64,000 bases of DNA from Elymus sibiricus (taxonomy: Eukaryota; Streptophyta; Magnoliopsida; Poales; Poaceae), in contig CM077675.1 of NCBI GenBank assembly GCA_039707655.1, positions 415,833,162-415,897,161 of the forward strand, given 5' to 3'. The notes below the pieces were generated by a model. That model ran no database searches and was not told where the DNA came from. It was given only the letters and a program-made list of their open reading frames with translations. The position numbers were made by a program, and so were the translations under genes. Below are positions 1 to 13,100 of this stretch, piece after piece (positions within the stretch are counted from its first letter, which is position 1; the number at the start of each line of letters is the position of its first letter).

Positions 1-1
1 A

Positions 2-1919
2 TGTGTTCTTATGCAAGACAGACAAGTGATCGCCTATGCATCTCGACAGTTGCACCCACATGAGGAAAATTGTCCAACACATGATTTGGAGCTTGCTGCA
101 GTAGTCTATGCACTCAAGACATGGCGACATTACCTCCTTGGTAATCGTTGCGAGATTTACACCGATCATCAGAGTTTAAAATATATCTTCACCCAACCAG
201 ATCTGAACCTCAGACAAAGATGATGGTTAGAGCTGATTAATGATTACGACTTAGGGATTACTTACACCCCAGGCAAGGCCAATGTCATGGCGGATGCATT
301 AAGTCGTAAGTCGTACTGCAACAACCTTATGCTACAACAAAGCCAACCCCTTCTGCATGAGGAATTCTGCAAGCTTAACCTTCACATTATTCCCAGTGGA
401 TCCCTTTCTACCTTGGTTGCAAAACCTACTCTGGAGGATCAGATCATATCCAGCCAGCAGTATGATGCGGGTATTACCCGGATCAAGAACAACATTGTGA
501 AAGGAGTTGCTGGTAGTTTCTCCATGGATGGTAGAGGTGCAGTGTACTTGGGAACCAACTGGTAGTTCCTAAGAAGCGACAGCTTCGAGAGTTGATCCTT
601 AAGGAGGCTCATGAATCTCCCCTCACAATTCATCCTGGCAGTACTAAGATGTATCAGGACCTACGCCAAAGTTCTGGTGGACTAGAATGAAGAGGGAAAT
701 CGCTGAGTTCGTTGCAAACTGTGATGTTTGTCGTCGCGTGAAGGCAGAGCATCAGAGACCTGCTGGCACCCTTCAGCCTTTAGCTATTCCGGAGTGGAAA
801 TGGGATAAAGTTGAAATGGACTTCATCACCGGATTTCCCAAGACCAAGAAAGGAAATAATGCCATCTTCGTGGTAATTGACCGCCTCTCCAAAGTGGCTC
901 ATTTCCTTCCTGTCAAAGAGAGTATCACTGCTAGTCAGTTGGCTGACTTATACATCTCTCGAATAGTGTCTCTTCATGGTGTTCCATTAGAGATCAATTC
1001 AGACCGTGGAAGTCTTTTCACCTCTCGATTTTGGGAAAGTTTCTAGAATGCTATGGGAACCCATCTCTCCTTTAGCACTGCTTTTCACCCTCAGTCAAGT
1101 GGTCAGGTTGAAAGAATCAATCAGATACTCGAAGACATGCTCAGAGCTTGTGTCATCTCATTTGGAATGAATTGGGAGAAGTGTCTTCCATTTGCCGAGT
1201 TTGCGTATAACAATAGCTACCAATCTAGTCTGGGCAAAGCTCCATTCGAAGTTCTTTATGGACGAAGATGTCGAACACCTCTGAACTGGTCAGAAACCGG
1301 GGAAAGACAATTCTTTGGACCAGACATGATCCAGGAGGCAGACGAGCAAGTTTGTGTTATCCGGGAGAATCTCAAGACAGCTCAGTCTCGTCAGAAGAGC
1401 CAGTATGATCGCCATCATAAGGAAGTAATTTATGAGGTGGACGAAAAGGCTTACCTTCGGGTTACTCCTCTGAAGGGTACCCATCATTTCGGTATCAAGG
1501 GCAAGTTGGCCCCTCGTTACATTGGTCCCTTTCGCATTCTTGCTAAACGAGGAGAAGTTGCCTACCAATTGGAACTGCCCCCTCAGCTTTCCAGAGTTCA
1601 TGATGTCTTCCACGTGTCTCAACTCAGGCGTTGCTTCAAGGATCCTATCCGTGAAGTGGACCACGAAATGCTTGATCTTCAAGATGATCTTTCATATCGG
1701 GAATATCATGTTCGTATTCTCGATCAAGCTGAGCGTGTCACCCGGCGTCGGAACATCAAATTTCTCAAGGTTCAATGGTCGCAACATTCGGAGAATGAAG
1801 CTACGTGGAAACGAGAAGATCGTCTTCGACTTGAGTATCCGGCCCTTTTCCCGATGACTCCTGAATCTCGGGACGCGATTCTTTTAAGTGGGGGTGAGTT
1901 GTCACATCCCTACTTTTAG
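2..1919 (+). pseudogene. Chromovirus pol fragment: RNase H, integrase, chromodomain
   Basis: This is the end of a gypsy pol polyprotein. RNase H occupies about 11-300 (motif [10 protein letters not shown]). An integrase zinc-binding region follows around 600-760. The catalytic triad is visible: D in MDFITGFP (codon near 819), D in INSDRGS (near 1002) and E in GQVERIN (near 1110), giving the DD35E spacing. A GPF-like region (APRYIGPFRIL) and a chromodomain near 1700-1850 (RRNIKFLKVQW, then ATWKRED) end the protein; its stop lies just inside the LTR. The gene is broken by in-frame stops near 221 (TGA), 563 (TAG) and 1044 (TAG) and by a frameshift between 565 and 687. Integrase would insert cDNA, and the chromodomain would target heterochromatin. 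Confidence 0.88.
1886..1899 (+). other. Polypurine tract of the chromovirus
   Basis: The sequence AAGTGGGGGTGAGT directly precedes the LTR start TGTCACATCC. This is the expected plus-strand primer position for an LTR element. Confidence 0.7.
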
Positions 1920-4900
1920 CATGCACTAAGATCCATGTTTGTGATTGCATCATGTTTAAAATTTCTTTAAACTTGAAATGGGGATGATCAAACCCTAGCA
2001 CTATTTGAATTCAAATAGGTTCAACCAAAATATTTTTCAATGATCCAGAGTGGCCTTGTAAAATGTTCACCATCTCTGGAAAAATGTGGCAACATCAACC
2101 AGAGGTGACTCATATTTTTACTTGTCATTTTGGTCTATTGAATTAATGCAATATGTTTCTGAATTGGGGTTATAAAATCCTATAAATAAGTTCATGACTC
2201 CAATAAATTTGAAACTTGGCCAGGGCCTTTGGAATAATCTATTTAGAGCCCAGAAAAAGTTTCAGGTTTTCGCAAAATGATTTAGTGCCTAAAATAAATC
2301 AGGACAAACTGCAGAAAATAGAAAACAGTAAATAAAAGAAAAGGAAAAGGAGCCAACCTTACCTGCGGCCCAGGAAGGGGCTGGCCCAGCGGCCCAGCTG
2401 CTAGTCACCCCCAACCTCCCGCCAGGAGGACACGGGCGTGTGGCTGGGGCACGCCGGCACGCGCCAGGCCACCTCTTGCCTGCCTGCTCGCCGCTGGAGG
2501 CCTCTGGGAGCGCCAGAGCGATGCCCCGACCCCGTGCCCCTCTTCTCCTCTCCTCTGTCCTCATTCCCTCTCCCCTCTCGCTCGGTTCTTCGAGCTCGAG
2601 CGCCACCGAGGCCGGGCCGCCGTCGTTGCATAGCTCCGACCACCTCTAGCCGCCGCCGTTGAGCCCAGAAGCGCCGCATCATTGTCCTCTTCGTCATCGA
2701 CGAGCACCGCAAGCCGGGACGCCCTGTGGAGCCGCCCCCGCGTCGTCGTCTACCTCGGGACCAGCCGGACGTCTCCGGTTGATTCGCCGGCCACCGCGCG
2801 TCCCCGACCTCGCCACCAGCTCTAGAAGAATCGTCGTGAGCTCCTCGACGTTTCCCTCTCATCCCTTCCTCGATTGCGAGCCGTAGCCACGCTAACCGCC
2901 GGAACCGTGAGCCACTCCCCGCCGGCGACATGGCCGGCGTGGCCAGAGCACATGCCGTGCTCGTTTGAGCACTTCGGCGTGCTTGTAGGGGCCCGTAGTT
3001 GCTGCCCCGACCTCCAGCTCCTCCTTCCGTAGCCGTAGCGCCGTGCCTGTCCAAGCCGAGCTCCGGCCGCCGCGGGCGAGCTCGCCGCCGACAGCTCCGG
3101 CTGCCCCTCGCCTTCCCGCGCGTCCCACGCGATGCGGACGAGCAAGGGCTTCCCTCCGATGCCCTCTGCTCACCCAGAGGCCCCTTGCAGCACCGCTCCG
3201 GCCGGACACCGCCACGGTCCAGGGTCGCCGGCGGCTAAATGCCGGTGGCTGACGTGGCGAGGCCATTAGCGCTAATCCCCCTGCTTAATTAGCCCCACAG
3301 CCGCTGACAGTGGGCCCTACAGGTGGGTCAAACCCCAGTCAGCGCGGGGATTAACCCTGTGTCTATGACATATGGGTCCCGCGTGTCAGGTTTGACCTGG
3401 ACCGGGTGTGTTGACTGGCTGACATCATGATGACGTCAGGCTGACGCAGTAAATGCATTTCTGGGTTTTAAATAATTCCAAAAAATGTTTAAAACTTAGA
3501 AAATTCATATAAATTAATCTGTAAGTCAGATGAAAATAATTTATATATGAAAATTGGTCAGAAAAATCCAATGAATCCATCTATACCATTTTCATGCATG
3601 ATAGAGCAACCTAAATATGAGAACTTGGACATTTTGTTCAAATACGATATGTGATCTCACCTATGGAGTTGAATTTGAACCTTGGGTTCAAACCTACTTC
3701 ATTTAAATCTGTTGCTAGATGCATTAGCTCAAACACATCATATTGCCATGTCATGTTCATGCATCATAATGTTGCATTCAATGTGTATTGATTTGTCCCC
3801 CTTCGATGGTTGTTCTTCGTGTTAGGCACTGTTCCGAAGGATACGGTCGAGTATCCATCTGAGGAGCAGTAACGTGTTGACGTCTTATCAGGCAAGCAAC
3901 CCCCCTTGAACATCTCCGATACAATCCCACTCTCTCGCTCTTGCTCTCACTTATTGCATTAGGACAAAACGTTTCAACTTTTACATGTTCCGGTAGTTGA
4001 ACACATTCCTCTGCATGACCTGTCATTGTCACAGTAAATAGCTAAACCAAGCAACCTAGCATACCTGGTAGATGCTTGAGCCATGTTGTGCCTTACCCTA
4101 CTATGCTTGCTATGCTTATAGTTGTGTCAGGTCTGATTCATCTGGGTGATGGACCGAAGTGAACTGGTTGTGTTCTGATGATGAGAGTTAAGTGGTGAAC
4201 CTGATTTGGTAAAGGTAGCGATGAGAGGCCATGTAGGAGTACATGGTGGGTTGTCTCATTGGGACCGTCCTTAAGAACCGAGTCCTGTGTATGTTATCCA
4301 AGACCAGCTACTACCGCATATTGGGATCCTTAATTGACTCTCTCGACTTATTAATCGCCCTGACCTCTGTCCAGGAGTTGCAACTAGTTTCTGGTGTTTG
4401 TAGGCCGTGCTAGTAGTCTACCGGGTGGCACCCCGTACAGGTGGACTTGGGTCAGACTAGGCACCGTGGCCCGGTGTACCAAGCGTAGTACCATCCGTCG
4501 AGGTGGGCTTGGGAACCCTGCACACATCGTTTGGGGCCATAGAGGAAACTTCGGCCGGACTTCCTTGCGGGTTCAGTCTCAAATAGGCGATAAACCTGGA
4601 CTAGAGTCTTGTGTGGTTAGTCACGTCGTGGCCGACTCCCTCGCTAGGCTTCCGCTTGAAGGTTGCCGAGGTGCCTTTTACGTGCACATGGCGGTAAGTG
4701 GCGGGAGCGTGTGTGACGAAGTACACCCCTGCAGGGTCATAATCTATTGGAATAGCCACGTCCGCGGATATGGACTACTTGGAGACTTATATGGATCATA
4801 GACAACTTAATGGTTACTCATAAAAGCCTCAATACAAGTGTGAGTATCGTGGATGGCACTCTCGTAGGAAGACGGGAGCGGATCCATGGTGGTGTATTGT

Positions 4901-5994
4901 TGTGGTGATAGTGGACTCGTGTGCGTTTTCTCAAAATTATTCAAAGTACTGATAGTCATAGTACATGATAGCCACTGAGTCAAAGCTGGCTTGTTGCATT
5001 GAACCCCACAACACCCTTGTTGATACCGATGCATATGTAGTTAGTTCTGATGTAAGTCTTGCTGAGTACCTCCGTACTCACCGTTGCTTTATTAATGTTT
5101 TTGCAGAGGAGACACCAGTCTCGCTAGTGGTTTCTATGATAAGATCGATGCCGACCAAGTAGCTTCGGGAATCCCAGCCAGAGGTCTGGTTCCTATGGAG
5201 GGTCTTGTAGATAGACAGGCTTCCTCAGCCTTCTTCTTTTCTAGATGTCTGTACCCAGACATGTTAAGCTTCCGCTTGTTGCTTGTATGACTTGTGTGTT
5301 GGGTCATGTGACCCCTGCTTGTAATATCACACTATGTTGGCTCTTATGAGCCTTCTAAATAAACGTTGTGTTGTTGTATGGTTATGTTGTGATGCCATAG
5401 TTGTATCTATGCATATCGAGCATGCCGTGCGTACGTGTGACGTGCAACGGTATGTATGGGATTCGACACCTAGTTGTGTGCCTTTAGTAGTACTCTTTAC
5501 AGGGAACTGCCTCTTTGTGCTTCCACTGAGCCTTGGTAGCTTGCTACTGCTCCGGACACATCGATTGACCGGCGTGTATCCTTCTTTGCTGCTGTGTCTG
5601 TCCCCTCGGGGAAATGTCTCGCAGTGTAATGGAGTCCCTGTAGCCTGCTACGACTCGTCTACGTGCAGTGATGACATTTATGTCCCACGGCGTAATGGAG
5701 TCCTTGTAGCTTACTATGACTCGTCTACACACGCTAGAGGCCGACACCTGCATTGTTGGGTTATGTATGCTTGTCCCTGTACGGATGTGCCACTTGGGTT
5801 CTATAACTAGTCATGTTGACCCGGGTTCTTTGACATTTGAATGCTAGCGACATATTCACATACGTGAGCCAAAAGGCGCAAACGGTCCTGGCCCAGGTAA
5901 GGTGGCAGCCGTGGAGTTAACCGTGCGTGAGGCCGCAATGTGATGTGATGTGTTACATGCTAGATTCTTATGGCTTAGGATCGGGGTCCCGACA
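1900..5994 (+). repeat. 3' LTR of the chromovirus, about 4.1 kb
   Basis: It begins TGTCACATCC right after the purine tract and ends GGTCCCGACA, giving TG...CA ends. The LTR is very long. It contains a strongly GC- and CpG-rich block at about 2340-3260 with ORF-like stretches but no recognisable protein. Further on is a segment around 5040-5110 (GCTGAGTACCTCCGTACTCA, then a T-rich run ending in GCAG) of a kind common in Triticeae chromovirus LTRs. I see no gene in it. Confidence 0.75.
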
Positions 5995-6289
5995 GATCTA
6001 GACAGTCTTATTTAATCTGGTGGATCTTTAGGCTTCGGGTGCTTCTGGATCCAATCGAAGATGTCCTTGCTCCATTGGGTGGTGGCCTATTTATTGATTC
6101 CTTAGTCGGTTGGTTAGTCTACTCCGGATTGCTCATAGCTTGAGGCCCCTCGGGTAAGAAAGTCAGGGGTGGCATGTTTGTAAAAGTCGGTGCTTCGGGC
6201 ATGGGCCCTTTTTGTTGTTTCATTCTGGATTTGGGAGGCCTAAACTAGACACGCGTGGTATAGAAAATTGAGGAATTCCACTTCCACTC
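5995..6289. other. Unassigned stretch between two retrotransposon remnants
   Basis: I recognise nothing here. It lies between the end of the chromovirus LTR and the copia-like spacer, and it has no ORF of note. Confidence 0.4.
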
Positions 6290-7118
6290 GATAAATTTCA
6301 CTTCTTGGATGTGAAAACCATCAAGACGTGGATTGAATACAAAGATGTTAAGCACTCCAGTGATGATGATGACTACGAGTTGGCTCCTAGAGCTCACCGG
6401 CCTTCATCACCTCCTCCGACGGCTACATCTTCTCCATTGACCACATCGAAACTGCCGGCATCGATATATCCAGCTACATCTTCTCTTGTCGTGGAGATCA
6501 AAGCAATAACCTTCTTTCGAACTTCCTCCCCGACTTCGACACAGAGACTACCTCCAGGACCACTTCGCCTCTAGCCTCCAGGACCACTTCGCCTCTAGCT
6601 ATCGATCAAGCTTAGTCTAGTGAGACGTTACTATTCTCCCTTTTTGATGTCTTGATGCCAAAGGGGGAGACATGGCAGTTGTAGACTAGCTTTCCGCTCT
6701 TAGAAAATGAGTCTTTCCAGGGGAGAGTTCGTTTGATATTTATGTTGTTGAGTTAAAAGTCTTGCTGCTTCATATGATTCTTCTAACTTGTAAACTCTTA
6801 TGTCTCATGTATGACGTGAATTGTAGGCTACTTTGCACTTATGATTTACTGCATCTTTTGAGGTCATTAACATGTCTTGTATCCATTGTTTTTTTGCTCA
6901 TTAGAGAACATATCTACATTCATATACACACTATGCCCTCCCACATATTCTATGATGTAGAGAGTTTCTCACATACCCAAATGAATGTGCATTTGCATTA
7001 GAAAGAAAATTTGCACAATAGAGAGCATATCATATGTTTTTACAAGTCTTGCAATCTTATTCAATATCTTTTGCGAAGCTTTAATCAATGTTGTCATCAA
7101 TCACCAAAAAGGAGGAGA
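6290..7118 (+). mobile_element. 3' internal spacer of a SIRE-type copia element (remnant)
   Basis: A phrase typical of the post-pol spacer of SIRE/Maximus-type grass copia elements is present near 6640-6672 (CTTTTTGATGTCTTGATGCC followed by AAAGGGGGAGA). A second is near 7090-7120 (GTCATCAATCACCAAAAAGG followed by AGGAGATG), where the real element has its purine tract and LTR junction. No pol is recognisable. The short ORF at 6305-6574 (start DVKTIKTWIEY) matches nothing I know. Confidence 0.5.
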
Positions 7119-7991
7119 TGACATCTATTACCCCCAGTGGGTTTTGATGATTAGTGAAAACTTGATTAAATTTATTAATGTATATTCAAGTATATTTTAG
7201 ATCAGGCCCCTAAAGATTGCAACTAGGAAGATAGTTAGTGACCCCTATTTCTTTAAGGACAAGTGTTGGAAAGGCTAAGAAAAGTTTTATAGCTTTTAGT
7301 AATCCAATATCACACTAAGTACATAAGTAAGCTAATACTATCAAAACAGGACCAAAGATGAGGCGATGAGCTTCTTGCTATGTGCTTAGAGATCAAACTC
7401 GAAAATCACTCGAACACCTCAACCATTTTCCTACTATGTCTCACTCTCTTTACACTATTCAGAGCCACCAAGCCAAACCCATTCGGATCCTATGATTCAT
7501 TTAGAGAGATAGGTGTTGCAAGCCCCAACCCGTTCGGAGCCTCCAGGACAACTCCAGTATGATCCAGTGGAGCTCTTGTGCAAGCCTTTGTGGATTGCCA
7601 GAACCTTCAAACCCCGTCGTCCAGAAACTCTAAACGAGGATTAGTGATGTACACATGTGAGCTTGTGTCAGTCTGAGCCTCCAGATGATTTCAGGTTGGA
7701 CCTCTGACCTGTATGAAAATTGGCTCTTTACAGTTCAGTCAAGGCCTCTGGCTAATCATTCCGTGCCTATGAGTTATACAAAAAGTATGCACCTATCAGA
7801 TTTCTAGGTTCAACCTATATATATTCACACCTATCCCACCAATTCACTCTAGTGTTGCATTTCAAACATCCACTTCTAAGAGAGAACTTCAAGTCTTGTG
7901 TTGAGTTCAAAGGGCGTTCTATTTCCACGTCCATGTCAAACCTTTGAATCTCTCTTCCTATTTGCTTTCAAGCATATATTTCAAACATACA

Positions 7992-9150
7992 GGGCTCCTT
8001 TGATTCAAAGGATTTTCAAAGGAGTTTTGGAGGATTAGAATCCATAGGAATTTCCTATGTTGGTTGTTTGATTCATAGGACTGAATCATATATGAATTTT
8101 TTTCCTAGGGCCTCTTTGATTCGTAGGATTCTAAAAGCATGAGAATAGAAAAAACATAGCCTAATTTGGTTTGGAGGAATTTTGTAGGAATCCTGTAGGA
8201 TAGGATTTCTATAGGAAAATTTCCTTTAGAGTCCTTTGGTTTGTAGGAATAGAATCCTATTCGTATGGAGGAATTCTTCCAATCCTTTGCATTTCATAGG
8301 AAAATAAACAACCTAGACATAATGGAAAAATCATATGGTGTGAACCAAAGGACGACATCTCATTTTCCATTAATATTCATAGGATTTGAGACATATGTCA
8401 TCTCATTTCCTATGACTTACCTATTCCTATGATTTTTGTATCCTATGAACCAAAGGAGGCCTAGGATTGTCATGTCATGCCCATCTCAATTTACAGTATT
8501 TTTTATTGCATCATAGGTAAAACAAAGGATTCTTTTAAAGAGGTGTTAGTGGATGCTAGAAATCATATATGTGAAGTAGTACAAAGAAACCCTTAGGGAA
8601 AATTCCTATGGGATTCAATCATATGAATCGAACAACCAACATAGGAAAAATTCCTAAGGATTCTAATCCTCCAAAGTTCCTACGAAAATCCTTTGAATCA
8701 AAGGAGGCCCTAAGGATTTATTTGTACTACTCCCCATAGGGATTTATAGCATCCAATCAAACCTCTTTGGAAGAATCCTTTGTTTTTTCTATGATGCAAT
8801 CTAACAAACCAAAATCATGTAGGATTGAGATGAGCATGACATTCCAATCCTAGCCCTCCTTTCGTTCATAGGATAGAAATATCATAGGAATATGGAAATC
8901 ATAGGAAGTGAGATGACATGTATCTCAATTCCTATAGGGTAAGGCGTGTCATTTGATGCATAGAATAGGAAAAAAATTCATTGAGTCTAGCCTAATGTTT
9001 TTTTCCTTTAAAATGTGAAGGATTGCTTCCTATCCTACATAGGAATAGGAAACCATTACTACAAACCAAATGGCTCCAAAGAAGAAGAAAAAATCTATAA
9101 AATTCATATCCTTTAGAATTCCTACAGAATTCTGTAAACCAAAGAAGTTA
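7992..9150. mobile_element. Cluster of nested palindromic MITEs
   Basis: An outer inverted-repeat element has left end GGGCTCCTTTGATTCAAAGG at 7992 and right end CCTTTGAATCAAAGGAGGCC at about 8710. Inside it lies a second element (8108-8461). The 8464-8620 arm (GCATCATAGGTAAAACAAAG) also pairs with 8711-8870 (CTTTGTTTTTTCTATGATGC). A further copy starting CCCTCCTTTCGTTCATAGGA runs from about 8870 to 9150. Ends of this GGGCCTCCTTTGRTTC type suggest PIF/Harbinger- or hAT-derived MITEs; the TSDs are not clean enough to decide. No coding capacity. Confidence 0.65.
8108..8461. mobile_element. MITE nested in the cluster
   Basis: The left terminus GGGCCTCTTTGATTCGTAGG pairs with the right terminus ATCCTATGAACCAAAGGAGG, and TA flanks both sides. 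The whole unit is about 354 bp and AT-rich with extended self-complementarity. Confidence 0.6.
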
Positions 9151-9670
9151 TATAATTATCCTATTCCTGCGTTTTTAGAATCGCGCTAATCAAAGAGATT
9201 CCCGCGTTTGATTGTGGAGGAGATTATCTTTTAAAGCAGAAATAAGATGAGTATGTGTGCCTTCTAAATTGGCTAGGTGTGTTTTGGAGTTTGAAGCCTT
9301 CGACGTGTGAAGGAACCAAAAAGTTTGCGAGGGCTTGGAGATCACCTTCTTGTGAGGATCTATTCCGTGTGAGGTTTGCCCTTTATGGTTGATAAACCAT
9401 GCCGTAATAGGTTGGTTTGCGCTTCACGAAGCCTTCGTAGAGACATAACAGAGACCTTCCTATTCTTGAATCTTTATGGTTCAAAGCCTTCATCAACATG
9501 AAGGAGTATAGCGCCAGTATCCGAAACCATGATAAAACATCGTCAAGCCTCCATGTTCACCCTGTTTGCCTTAGTTGCAACTATGTATGCAGCTCATTAT
9601 TCTTTCATGTGTAGGGTTTTAGACAACCGCTAATAAGCTTAAAATTGCCGAGGAGTAAATTTTAGTTAGG

Positions 9671-10127
9671 GCCCTAGGTTCTGCGCCGAAAATGAAGCAA
9701 CCAGGGTTATATTTACCTACATTGATGCAAGACATGTACTGCAAGCATAGACGAAACAAATAAGATTACAATTCATGTCCAAGCTATGACATACAGAAAC
9801 TAGTTTTCCATACCGACACAACAGCAGATTTACAAAGGAGAAAAGAAGTTTCTCATCCATGCATGCTGCAAACCAAAAAATTTACACGTTCAAAAAAGGA
9901 ATGCCACCGAAATGAGAACTGGTGCAATTAGTCACACTGATAGCACATGCAAAAAAAGAAGTGCAGAATTAAATTTACCTGAAACAGTTGTGGGTTGTTC
10001 CCACAATTTTTTGCGCCGAAGAACACACAGGTCATTGTTAATGGAAGTCATATGTGATATATATATATACACACAGCTGCATGGTGTAATCAGTAATTAC
10101 ACAAAAAATGCATATATACAGTACTTC
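9671..10127 (-). other. 3' flank and probable 3' UTR of the cyclophilin gene
   Basis: Sequence directly downstream of the stop codon on the minus strand. No repeat family is recognised. Possible splice-donor-like GTAAAT sites on the minus strand near 9710 and 9980 hint at 3' UTR introns, but this cannot be shown without transcripts. Confidence 0.4.
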
Positions 10128-13100
10128 TCATGGCAAGCTAGGAGGGGAAAGAGATGGCTTGGTCACTTTCAGTTCCCCACAACCGCTGATATACACGGTT
10201 TTCTGTGGGCGGTCCCACATGGCTCTGGCAGTTTGAGCTCTTTCATCGCCAATCAGCTGTGCAAAATCATTGAAGAGTTGGATCCTTTCACCTGGCTTAT
10301 AGGTAGGGATGGTTGCAATGCTGGTGATAACGTCCATTCCTACATGATCAATGAAGCCAACCTCAGAACAAAGGGTAAATAAACTTGGTTGGACCAATTA
10401 TTTAATACATCATTCTCTTCCCAACAGCCAAGTTGATTCCATCTTTTTATTACCCCCTCCAACCCAAATTAATCGACGCAGCCTCTATACAATCATTTTA
10501 AATTGTACTGAGGCTGCATCAATTAATTTGGATCGGAGGAGGTATTAGTAATAACGAGAAGGACAAGGCAGTTCATAAAAGAGCACAAGGGTGCTACGAT
10601 ATGCTGGAGCACTTCAGAAATTCTGCAAAATTGCAAAGAATTCATGTCCAGTAAAGGAAAAGATTGATAATTGCATGTAATAGGTAACATACACCAACCA
10701 ACTTAATTGACATTTATTTTTAAGAAAACAAATATGTGCCTTTGCAGTGAATATGGCATGTAAGCATACAATATATTACTCCCCCCGATCCAAAAATAGT
10801 GTAGTGACTTTAGTTCAGCTTTATTTTAAATTTGAACTAAAGCCCCATCACTTTTTTTGGATCGGAAGGAGTATAAGATAAGAGACGTGAACCGTCTCCA
10901 GAACAGTCTCTTCAGCACTTCAGAATTAACTATAGAAAAAACTGAAGTACATTAACTCACACTATTCGTGTGCATTAGAGAAATGTAACATGTCAATTTC
11001 GATAATAAGTTAAACGGTGAAGAAAAGATTCAAGCAAGCAGGCAATATTGCACTTGCGTAACTGCAGCGACCATGGGAGTTGGCAGGCATGAGGTTTGTG
11101 GACAGGAGGCAGTAAGTATAAGAATACTATTGGCCTAGATATGTCTTCAAAATTCTTTGAATAAAAGGAGATGTCTTCATTTTGCCAACCAAAACCAGAT
11201 TATTTTTGGGCGATGTAATCAGTTGTTATTTTGTTTTTGAGAAAATGCAAAAGCCTTGCGTCTTTGATGTATTGATAGAAAGACGAGTTTGTACAAGTCC
11301 AAAGATGAGCGGCACCCGAAACGACAACACAACACCACTAAACGTTAGGCACCGCCCTGCTGGTACCAACGCCGCAAGACCCCTTGCGCCTGCCCTTGTC
11401 TAGATTCTGACTTGATAGTGTCAAGGAGACCAGTTAACTGAGCCGAGCATTGTCAAAGGTGATCGTGTTACGATGCTTCCAGATACACCCATGCCACCAA
11501 CATGATGGCGGAGGACGTGCCCTTTCTAGCAGCAGTCTGGACGGAATGGCATGTGAGTTGTCCCCAGTCCACAAAATAGTGCCTGCAGCGGGGGACACGC
11601 AGTCGGTCAGATCGAGGAGAGCACCTCGTGCCACATCGTGAGCCAGAAGGAGCAACCCGTGAGGTGACCCATCGTCTTGTCCGACTGGTCACAGAGCACG
11701 TCAGGTAGGTGCATGCTGCACGCCACGTCTCTACAGTCTCGCAGAAGTCCTGACAGCCGAGCCACACGAATTAGCGCGGGGGAGGGAAGACTTCCAGTTC
11801 AACTTTCAAGAGCTCGGACCGACTAACCCATGAAAGAGGGCGTCATACAAGGTCTTGGATGTGTACTGACTGCTCGGTGTCCACCGCCACTGGAGGACAT
11901 CTGGTGAGGTGGAAAGCACCACCCCGCACACCATTCACCTAACCTGGATATAATGCCAGAGGGATGTCTGACATCCAACGACGGTCGGTCAAAGCCTACC
12001 TAACTGTGCGCCTTTTTTTCCTAGTGCATCACCCTGTTGAGGATGCATCATCCTGTTGCAGGCGCTTGCGATGCCAAACCGGCAGATAACACTACTCAAG
12101 CTAGATAACAAAACTAACTGTTAAATCACAGGATAAGCTAAGATGTATGCAGCAAAGATGAGGATGTTATGGCTTGCTGTTGGGAAGAACTAGGGTAGAC
12201 ATGATTCAATGATTGATGGAATGGATGCTTTTCTGAATAATCTATGACATGCACAGATGGGATGTAAATAAAGCTTGTAACAGTACATCACTGGAAGGTT
12301 CATGTTTAGAAATCCTACTCTAGCAAGGCTACATTTTGCTCTTAGCCTTACCAACCCTATCATTAGTAGATCAGTCATTAGTCAAATTCCACATAACATA
12401 TCTGGTTCACGAACTGCATGTTATTGAAAAACTGAACGGACGATATCAAATTCTTGCAAAACATTCAACACAAAATCTCTGATAACCATCTAATACAAGT
12501 AATTCTGAGAGAAGTACTCACCTTGTAAAACAGTTCCAAAGACAATGTTCTGACCATCAAGCTCTGGACAGGGCCCTGGCCCTGTGGTCACCAGGAATTC
12601 AACATTGTGATAATTGGGACTGAGTTTGATGCTATCGTCGTCATCATTCTGCTCAAGACACAAGGATAGGGTGCCAGGCCTTGCATGTCTTAGTTGATAC
12701 GCTTTAGGATCAACAGTCTCAACATTTCTCACAAGCTTTGAGGGAGGTTGGACCACACCCTTATCACGCCGAGAACCTTGTCGGCCAGCAGCAAAGAACT
12801 GACCTTGAAGCACCTTGTGGACAAGTGTGCCTCGATATGCAGCAGCAGTGCAGGTAGTTTTGAAGTTGGCAGTGGTGATCGGCAGTAGCCGACCATAGAG
12901 ACCAAAGACTACACGTCCGAGAGGCTCAGAATCAGGGCATGAAGCAAGTTCAGCTCCTAACGTGCGTTCATTGCTATAGAAGCTTGGACAGATGCTAAAG
13001 TCCATGAATATGCGGTCGGTGATGGTGGTGTCAAGTGTGGAGGAAGATGGAGCGTTTGCATTGTCTATGGCAAAGGAGGAGGAAGCAGAGAGGAGAAGAG

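Larger units (their letters stand above)
1..5994 (+). mobile_element. 3' part of a Tekay-type chromovirus (Ty3/gypsy)
   Basis: The window opens inside an LTR retrotransposon. RNase H, integrase and a C-terminal chromodomain are followed by a purine-rich tract and an LTR starting TGTCACATCC and ending GGGTCCCGACA. This order, with a chromodomain after integrase and an LTR of about 4.1 kb, fits the Tekay/Del clade of plant chromoviruses. The 5' half lies outside the window, so the TSD cannot be checked; the base after the LTR begins GATCT. The reading frame is broken, so the copy is dead. I do not assign a named wheat family. Confidence 0.85.
7119..9670 (+). repeat. Degenerate SIRE-type copia 3' LTR, interrupted by MITEs
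   Basis: The sequence resumes as TGACATCTATTACCCCCAGT followed by GGGTTTTGATGATTAGTG, resembling the start of SIRE-type LTRs, directly after a purine tract. The LTR-like sequence runs to about 7990, is interrupted by palindromic MITE DNA to about 9150, and seems to resume to about 9670, where it meets the 3' flank of the cyclophilin gene. The 3' end is not clearly CA-terminated, so truncation is likely. Called from pattern recognition only. Confidence 0.4.

Noticed and set aside
2289..3266. Several overlapping ORFs of 70-217 codons on both strands
   Set aside because: They lie in the GC-rich block of a retrotransposon LTR, where stop codons are rare by composition. No conserved motif is visible.
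5334..5810. 158-codon ORF in the chromovirus LTR
   Set aside because: Inside the LTR, with no domain and repetitive composition (CNGVPVACYDSSTC-like near-repeats). Treated as chance.
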